From: Lentisphaerota bacterium | GTDB taxonomy: Bacteria; Verrucomicrobiota; Kiritimatiellia; JAAZAB01 | DNA: 5,271 nt | Reading direction: 5' to 3' | Assembly: GCA_016199105.1 (NCBI GenBank) | Contig: JACQHI010000485.1 | Location: 1 to 5,271 of the forward strand | Shown here: piece by piece, positions 1-3,391 of the stretch | Layout: every line of letters starts with the position of its first letter | Numbering within the stretch: position 1 is the stretch's first letter | Notes under the pieces: generated by a model | What the model was told of the DNA's origin: nothing | Seen by the model: only the letters and a program-made list of their open reading frames with translations | Database searches by the model: none | Program-made: the position numbers and the translations under genes

Positions 1-12
1 ACCCAGTGCGAT

Positions 13-39
13 TTTTTAACCACGAAACACACTGAATAC
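13..39 (+). repeat. Left copy of an imperfect inverted repeat (CCACG...GAATAC type)
   Basis: The segment reads TTTTTAACCACG, then AAACACACTGAATAC. The reverse complement of 242-266 reads TTTTTACCACG, then GATTACACGAATAC, so the two match over TTTTTA, CCACG, ACAC and GAATAC with small indels. It resembles intergenic repeats I associate with PVC-group genomes (knowledge-based impression, not searched). Confidence 0.6.
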
Positions 40-82
40 ACGAAAGTTCAGAGAATAAAAGTTGCGTAACGACTATGGGAAT

Positions 83-167
83 ACGACAGAATCATTGATG
101 GCAAAATCAATTCGTTCGGCACTCGCTACTCCATTTTTAATGGTTTTGCTGTAAATGATTTTGTCGT
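83..167. repeat. Long imperfect hairpin made of paired ATCATT/CAAAATCA units
   Basis: Two 12-base units, GACAGAATCATT (85-96) and GGCAAAATCAAT (100-111), each separated by 3 bases, face two reverse-complement units at 139-150 and 154-165, also separated by 3 bases. Outer units agree at 11 of 12 positions and inner units at 9 of 12. Adding C84-G166 and A83-T167 gives arms of 29 bases with about 23 Watson-Crick pairs around a 27-base loop. The register is symmetrical, so this is a designed-looking structure rather than chance AT richness. It may be a dispersed palindromic repeat or a structured RNA element; function unknown. Confidence 0.65.
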
Positions 168-241
168 TCTTGAGCCGTTGCATTATGGTTAAGGTGCTAA
201 ATGGATCGTCTGGAAAGCATTATTCTGGTTTGAATCTGTGA

Positions 242-266
242 GTATTCGTGTAATCCGTGGTAAAAA
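242..266 (-). repeat. Right copy of an imperfect inverted repeat (CCACG...GAATAC type)
   Basis: On the plus strand this reads GTATTCGTGTAATCCGTGG followed by a run of A. Its reverse complement aligns with 13-39. Together the pair brackets about 200 bases that contain the hairpin at 83-167. No target-site duplication is visible outside the pair, so a mobile origin is not shown. Confidence 0.6.
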
Positions 267-302
267 TCTTCTCCAAAAACGAAGAAATTCACCATTAGCA
301 GT

Positions 303-315
303 GCAAGAAGCGCAA
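303..315 (+). repeat. Dispersed 13-bp repeat GCAAGAAGCGCAA, copy 1
   Basis: GCAAGAAGCGCAA at 303-315 is identical to 2216-2228. It lies directly upstream of the ribosome-binding site of the gene at 329 and is partnered, in inverted orientation, with the related element at 368-386 (GCAAACAAGCGCAA on the minus strand). The start codon therefore sits between the two arms of an imperfect inverted repeat. Confidence 0.7.
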
Positions 316-328
316 CAGAGGGAAATGA

Positions 329-1774
329 ATGAAAACGATAAAGAATTTTCGGGGTGATGTTTTTTTTGCGCTTGTTTGCGGCTATTCTCATTCTTGGAGA
401 GCAAGCGCCGCGGCGGGGGCCACCGCTTTGATTCTGTCCGTGTCATCCGTCACCGCCGCCCCTTTGCCGCAACACGACTTCGACGGCGATGGGCGTTCGG
501 ATGTCTCCGTCTATTTTTCCGCCGAGGGCAACTGGGCCATCCTGCAAAGCCGCGACCAGGAGGTTCGGATTCGGAACTGGGGCTGGAACCAGACCGAGCC
601 GGCGCCCGGCGATTTTGACGGGGACGGCCAGTCGGATATCTGCGTGTACGACTCCCGAAACGGCTTATGGTATCTCCTGCGGAGCTCGGGCGGTGATCCT
701 TTCCTGGTTCGCTGGGGCGCCGGCGACATGGATCCCGTTCTCGGCGATTTTGACGGCGACGGCAAACACGATTTCGCCGTGTATCAAACCTCCAGCGGGG
801 CGTGGTGCATTCTCAACAGTTCGGACAGCCGGCCTGTGATCCAGAACTGGGGCTTCAGCGGCGCGCAACCCGTGCCCGGCGATTACGACGGCGACGGCAA
901 AACCGATATGGCCGTGTATCTCGAGGGCACCTGGTACATCCTGTACAGCCATGACGGCTCCACGGACGCCCTCCTGTGGGGCTGGGCCGATACCGAGCCC
1001 GTCCAGGCGGATTACGACGGAGACGGCAAAACCGACATGGCCGTTTTTCACGCCGCCACCGGCTACTGGATCGTCTTTTTGAGCAGCACGCAAAACGCGC
1101 AGACCATGATATGGGGCAACGCCACTTCCCAGCCGATGCCCGGCGATTACGACGGCGACGGCAAGGCCGATTTCACGGTTTATACTCCGGATGACGGACG
1201 CTGGTGCATTGCCCGCAGTTCCAATGGCCAGTTGGACACGGTTGTCTGGGGCGCCGCCGCTGCGGAGCCCGCCGCCCAGGCCTGCCGCCTGATCAACGAC
1301 GACCAGGAACGCTACGGCCATTCGTACGGCCACGATTATGACGATGAAAATTACGGCCCCACCGAACCGATCGACTTCGGCACGGTCGAATGGCTCCATA
1401 CCGATGTTTCCGGTTGGGCCCGGACAGCCACCCTGCCCGAAGTGTCCTTCAATGCAACCCAGATCATTATGGAATACGACAAGGCCAATGTCTGGCCGGA
1501 TACCGGCAGGGGCCTCGTGGCCAACCCGTGGATTTTCGTCCCGAAGGACGACGGAGGCTGGTATGCCGCCACCTGGGAATGGCTGAGACCCGGCCAGACC
1601 CGGAAGGCGCGATCGTCCGTCGCCGGCGATCACATTAAAAGGGATGAGTTGGAAAATTTCCTGCCGGTTCCCGGCGCCTGGTATGGCTTCATGGTCAGCG
1701 GCCTGGCCCGGGACGGGGATCGGAACGTTCTCGAACGCAGCAACGTCGTGCTGGTGCAGTGGCCGTCGGATTAG
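329..1774 (+). CDS. Exported FG-GAP/VCBS repeat protein with an unassigned C-terminal domain
   Basis: The 481-residue product has six regular repeats opening with D-F/Y-DGDG-x-x-D at residues 50, 95, 140, 185, 228 and 273. Spacing is 45 residues, with one of 43. Each unit runs DxDGDGxxDxxVY, then GxWxIxxS, then WG and PVPG. This is the FG-GAP/VCBS type of Ca-binding, beta-propeller-forming repeat, usually extracellular. A hydrophobic stretch (about 26-44) ending in VTAA-P suggests a signal peptide with a long N-region. After a Tyr/Asp/His-rich linker (about 323-347), residues 351-481 form a separate domain with VEWLHTDVSGW, WYAATWEWLRPGQT and ERSNVVLVQWP. I recognise this tail as recurrent in bacterial surface proteins but cannot name it. 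An in-frame TGA immediately precedes the ATG at 329, and AGAGGGA (317-323) is a fair ribosome-binding site, so this start is the best available. However, codons 14-20 lie in a dispersed repeat, leaving the N-terminus uncertain. Specific role unknown; adhesion or polysaccharide binding is a guess. Confidence 0.85.
   Translation: MKTIKNFRGDVFFALVCGYSHSWRASAAAGATALILSVSSVTAAPLPQHDFDGDGRSDVSVYFSAEGNWAILQSRDQEVRIRNWGWNQTEPAPGDFDGDGQSDICVYDSRNGLWYLLRSSGGDPFLVRWGAGDMDPVLGDFDGDGKHDFAVYQTSSGAWCILNSSDSRPVIQNWGFSGAQPVPGDYDGDGKTDMAVYLEGTWYILYSHDGSTDALLWGWADTEPVQADYDGDGKTDMAVFHAATGYWIVFLSSTQNAQTMIWGNATSQPMPGDYDGDGKADFTVYTPDDGRWCIARSSNGQLDTVVWGAAAAEPAAQACRLINDDQERYGHSYGHDYDDENYGPTEPIDFGTVEWLHTDVSGWARTATLPEVSFNATQIIMEYDKANVWPDTGRGLVANPWIFVPKDDGGWYAATWEWLRPGQTRKARSSVAGDHIKRDELENFLPVPGAWYGFMVSGLARDGDRNVLERSNVVLVQWPSD
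368..386. repeat. Dispersed repeat GCGC(T/C)T(G/C)TTTGCGGCTATT, copy inside coding start
   Basis: GCGCTTGTTTGCGGCTATT matches 2400-2418 at 17 of 19 positions. It falls inside the predicted N-terminal region of the VCBS protein (residues about 14-20, ALVCGYS), upstream of the hydrophobic signal segment. The same sequence in an intergenic gap at 2400 argues that it was not selected as protein-coding sequence. Confidence 0.75.
881..1180 (+). repeat. Intragenic near-identical VCBS DNA units
   Basis: The nucleotide units starting at 881, 1010 and 1145 all begin GATTACGACGG and encode DYDGDGK. The units at 881 and 1010 continue as GACGGCAAAACCGA then ATGGCCGT with only two base differences over about 35 bases. 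Upstream units (476, 611, 746) encode DFDGDG and are less alike. This suggests that repeats 4-6 multiplied more recently or are homogenised. Confidence 0.7.
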
Positions 1775-1776
1775 AG

Positions 1777-2133
1777 TCAGGCCTGGAAGAGGAACGTGCC
1801 GTTGAAGGTTCCCAGCGCATACGGGCCGCTGGTGATGGATTGAATCCCCGACTGCAGGGAACTGAACTCTTCCTGCAACGCCGAAAGCTCCCCGGAGGAG
1901 CGGGTGCTGTCGTTGGCCATGATCGCCAGCTCGCCCATGCGGCCCAGCATGTTCTGGATCGACTGCGACCAGCCGTCCGCGGTCCGCATGAAGTCTTGCC
2001 GGTTTTCCAGCACGGATTCCTGAGCCGCCAGCAACCGGTTCTGGTATTCCAGCCGGCTGGCCATGGATTGCATCGCCGGGGAAATGGACGAACTCCGCCA
2101 CGGCATCACCGAGCCTATGCTTTGAATCGTCAT
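1777..2133 (-). CDS. Short flagellin-like protein (N-terminal helical region only)
   Basis: The 118-residue product resembles the D1 helical segment of flagellin. Residues 57-118 contain SIQNMLGRMGELAIMANDST, then SGELSALQEEFSSLQ, then FNGTFLF. In ordinary flagellins the equivalent is LQRVRELAVQSANST, then DLDSIQAEI, then FNG. The first half (MTIQSIGSVMPW, with NRLLAAQESVLENR at 32-45) could be the polymerising D0-like helix, but the usual RLSSGLRINSAKDDAAG signature is missing. The variable middle and C-terminal helices of flagellin (usually 270 or more residues in total) are absent, and the frame ends cleanly at a TGA 3 bases after FLFQA begins. It converges on the VCBS gene with a 2-base gap. 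I see no clear Shine-Dalgarno site before the ATG at 2133. It may be a minimal flagellin-family structural or accessory protein, or a truncated remnant. Family membership is likely from sequence pattern; function is inferred. Confidence 0.68.
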   Translation of the reverse strand: MTIQSIGSVMPWRSSSISPAMQSMASRLEYQNRLLAAQESVLENRQDFMRTADGWSQSIQNMLGRMGELAIMANDSTRSSGELSALQEEFSSLQSGIQSITSGPYALGTFNGTFLFQA

Positions 2134-2201
2134 GAAGACATGCTACGATGCCCGCCGATGGATGTCACCTTTTTTCAACGACTCAGCTTTGCGCGAACAT
2201 C

Positions 2202-2228
2202 AGCCGCAAAGAGGCGCAAGAAGCGCAA
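2202..2228 (+). repeat. Dispersed repeat AGCCGCAAAGAGGCGC + GCAAGAAGCGCAA
   Basis: Bases 2202-2217 (AGCCGCAAAGAGGCGC) are the exact 16-base reverse complement of 2400-2415, and bases 2216-2228 are identical to 303-315. The two halves overlap by two bases, forming one composite unit. The paired inverted arrangement repeats that seen around 303-386. Confidence 0.8.
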
Positions 2229-2344
2229 AAAGGATGCTGAAAGAAGTATCCGATGTTCGAGTTGTGCGACAGAACTCGTAAAACAAACTTGGCATCATGG
2301 CTGAAAAAAACGAAAACAATGCTTTTTTCCAACCATAATCTTGC

Positions 2345-2401
2345 GCCACTTGCCACGTCGGCCCCCTTACAGCCAAGTGGCCACTTGCGAAGTGACGTGG
2401 C
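2345..2401. repeat. Nested palindrome built on CCACTTG/CAAGTGG
   Basis: The region holds an outer 8-base stem (GCCACGTC 2352-2359 with GACGTGGC 2394-2401) and a perfect 14-base palindrome CAAGTGGCCACTTG (2374-2387). An alternative small hairpin is CACTT-GCG-AAGTG (2382-2394), and there is a further 8-base pairing between GCCACTTG (2345-2352) and CAAGTGGC (2374-2381). Several of these folds are mutually exclusive. There is no T-run directly after the outer stem, so it is not a standard terminator. It could be a protein-binding site or part of a dispersed repeat. Confidence 0.7.
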
Positions 2402-2418
2402 GCCTCTTTGCGGCTATT
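2400..2418 (-). repeat. Dispersed repeat GCGCCTCTTTGCGGCTATT
   Basis: This element is the inverted partner of 2202-2217 (16 of 16 bases) and a near copy of 368-386 (17 of 19). A degenerate further piece, CCTTTGCGCC, lies just downstream near 2428-2437. Confidence 0.8.
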
Positions 2419-2467
2419 TTTTCTGTTCCTTTGCGCCTTCCTGTCCAACGTCCGCACAGGCAACCAC

Positions 2468-2526
2468 TGAACCGTGAACACTGAACCCGATAACCTGAAC
2501 CGTTCCAACATCCCAACCTGGCAACA
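2468..2526 (+). repeat. Micro-repeat array: five 7-mers then three 8-mers
   Basis: Bases 2468-2502 read as five heptamers: TGAACCG, TGAACAC, TGAACCC, GATAACC, TGAACCG. They are followed at 2503-2526 by three octamers: TTCCAACA, TCCCAACC, TGGCAACA. Neither period is a multiple of three, so the periodicity is not a coding signal. The array contains the GTG start codon of the next gene and encodes about its first 17 residues. Confidence 0.75.
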
Positions 2527-2896
2527 TCGCCTGACGGGCGGCCTCCGGCGGGCTGGCTGGGGCATTCTGGCGACCCTCGGATTCCTGTTGTCCCCGCTGT
2601 CCTGGTGGAACGATCTGTGGGTCAACCTGCCCCTGGCCTATGCCCTGGCCAGCCTCGTTTCCTTATGGAATGCCCGCCTGTTCCTGCCGGCGCTGACCAT
2701 CGCCTACTGGCTCACCAACCTCCTCGGCCTGGTGCTTCTGTATTACGGCGCCGCTGGAACCGTCAAAGGCGGCGCGCCCCGTTTTACAGCGCGCGCCGCC
2801 CTGCACTGGCTCCTGATTTCCACCGCCTACACGCTGTTCATCGTTTTCCTCCACCGCCTGCACCTCCTGAAACCGCTCGAAACCTTTTTCCGCTGA
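2474..2896 (+). CDS. Small predicted inner-membrane protein, unknown function
   Basis: I do not recognise this 140-residue protein. It has an Arg-bearing N-terminal stretch and four likely membrane segments at about residues 28-45, 49-65, 69-92 and 108-126. These are rich in Leu, Trp, Tyr and Ala. The loop GTVKGGAPRFTAR (about 95-107) lies between segments 3 and 4, and the short tail HLLKPLETFFR ends the protein. By the positive-inside rule, RRAGW before segment 1 and the basic loop before segment 4 point to the cytoplasm (inference). The start is constrained: an in-frame TGA lies at 2468-2470, GTG at 2474 is the first usable start, and no later in-frame ATG, GTG or TTG precedes the first membrane segment. 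That GTG lies within a micro-repeat array and no good ribosome-binding site is visible (only AGG, 13 bases upstream). The membrane character is well supported and the exact N-terminus is not. Confidence 0.62.
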   Translation: MNTEPDNLNRSNIPTWQHRLTGGLRRAGWGILATLGFLLSPLSWWNDLWVNLPLAYALASLVSLWNARLFLPALTIAYWLTNLLGLVLLYYGAAGTVKGGAPRFTARAALHWLLISTAYTLFIVFLHRLHLLKPLETFFR

Positions 2897-3004
2897 ATGA
2901 CCGCGACGATCGGCGAAATGCCGGCAAACCGAAAGGAAATCTTGAGTCGCAACGACTCACGTGTTAAGAACCAAACCGGATAACGCGGGGCGGGAGGATT
3001 TTGC
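2897..3004. other. Intergenic leader of the receiver gene with a short hairpin
   Basis: This 108-base gap contains a perfect 7-bp hairpin, TGAGTCG-CAA-CGACTCA, at 2943-2959. It is followed by CGTGTTAAG rather than a T-run, so it does not look like a factor-independent terminator. Part of it (CAACGACTCA) also occurs at 2176-2185. A TTGAGT (2942-2947) 17 bases before TAAGAA (2965-2970) is a weak possible promoter that would overlap the hairpin. The hairpin might therefore be an operator, but this is speculative. Confidence 0.5.
2992..2998 (+). promoter_or_regulatory. Ribosome-binding site of the receiver gene
   Basis: GGGAGGA lies 6 bases before the ATG at 3005. It is a strong Shine-Dalgarno match and fixes this start. 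Confidence 0.85.
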
Positions 3005-3391
3005 ATGGCGAAGACAAAAGTATTGATCGTGGATGACAACGTCACCCTTGCCCGGATGATCAAAGACGGCCTGGAACAAGCCGGCGCCTACCAGGTCCGC
3101 GTGGAAAACAACCCGCTCAAGGCCCACGGCGCCGCGCTGGATTTCAAGCCGGATATTGCGCTGCTCGATGTGATCATGCCGGAGAAAGACGGTGGAACCG
3201 TGGCGGCCGAACTGCGCGATGACGCCCGTACCAGGAATATTCCGGTCGTCTTCCTGACATCCATCGTCGGCAAGGCCGAAGCCGCCACGATGGGAGGGAA
3301 GACGGGCCAGGAGCCGGTCCTGGCCAAGCCGGTGACTTTAGCCGAATTAACCGCCATGATCGAAAAGACACTCCACGAGCATTCCCCATGA
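3005..3391 (+). CDS. Stand-alone response-regulator receiver domain (CheY-like)
   Basis: The 128-residue protein is a complete receiver domain with no output domain. The key residues are the acidic pocket Asp10-Asp11 (VLIVDDN), the phosphoacceptor Asp55 (LLDVIMPEKDG), the switch Thr85 (VVFLTS) and Lys108 in LAKPV. All are present, so it should accept phosphate from a histidine kinase, none of which is in the window. The length matches the family's single-domain members. Such proteins act in the cytoplasm by protein contact rather than DNA binding. Its stop codon overlaps the ATG of the following GH123-like gene (ATGA, 3388-3391), implying translational coupling and one transcript. This pairing of a phosphorelay receiver with a glycosidase-like gene is unusual. 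An unremarkable alternative is chance co-transcription of a general signalling gene. Confidence 0.97.
   Translation: MAKTKVLIVDDNVTLARMIKDGLEQAGAYQVRVENNPLKAHGAALDFKPDIALLDVIMPEKDGGTVAAELRDDARTRNIPVVFLTSIVGKAEAATMGGKTGQEPVLAKPVTLAELTAMIEKTLHEHSP

Larger units (their letters stand above)
1..328. other. AT-rich non-coding region with nested inverted repeats
   Basis: This stretch is clearly richer in A+T than the genes to its right, and I see no convincing coding sequence on either strand. The minus-strand reading frames across 189-446 are basic, low-information translations that run into the start of the next gene. What it does hold is an outer imperfect inverted repeat pair (13-39 and 242-266), an inner hairpin of two-unit arms (83-111 and 139-167), and, at 303-315, a 13-base repeat found again at 2216-2228. 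No tRNA, rRNA or known riboswitch shape was recognised. Confidence 0.6.
2134..2473. other. Non-coding gap with dispersed repeats and palindromes
   Basis: This 340-base gap lies between the flagellin-like gene (reading left) and the small membrane protein (reading right), so it could contain divergent promoters, but no clear -35/-10 pair stands out. It holds inverted 16-base repeats (2202-2217 and 2400-2415), a copy of the 13-base repeat (2216-2228), and a nested palindrome (2345-2401). The partial repeat CAACGACTCA at 2176-2185 recurs at 2950-2959. No gene is supported. Confidence 0.65.

Noticed and set aside
161..189. Possible promoter TTGTCG - 17 bases - TATGGT
   Set aside because: It has only three and four matches to the consensus, in an AT-rich stretch where such matches are common. 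One element is part of the hairpin at 83-167.
13..266. CRISPR array or tRNA-like structure in the leading gap
   Set aside because: The repeats are inverted pairs rather than regularly spaced direct repeats with spacers, and no cloverleaf or CCA-like end was seen.
665..2101. Long open frame of 478 codons on the minus strand across the VCBS gene and the flagellin-like gene
   Set aside because: It is antisense to the repeat protein and out of frame with the flagellin-like gene. Its repeated 'VAVVIAGHGL'-like pattern is the mirror of the VCBS DNA repeats.
1759..2304. Plus-strand frame of 181 codons opposite the flagellin-like gene
   Set aside because: The minus-strand product has a recognisable flagellin helix. 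The plus-strand product looks like no protein family and runs into the repeat-rich gap.
2394..2422. Possible terminator: stem near 2394-2401 followed by a run of six T at 2417-2422
   Set aside because: The T-run is about 15 bases away from the stem, and no GC-rich stem lies directly before it. Orientation also places it upstream of a gene, not after one.
2897..2983. 28-codon frame beginning with ATG directly after the membrane-protein stop (TGAATG)
   Set aside because: The junction suggests coupling, but the peptide has no recognisable feature and reads through the hairpin at 2943-2959. I cannot support it as a gene.
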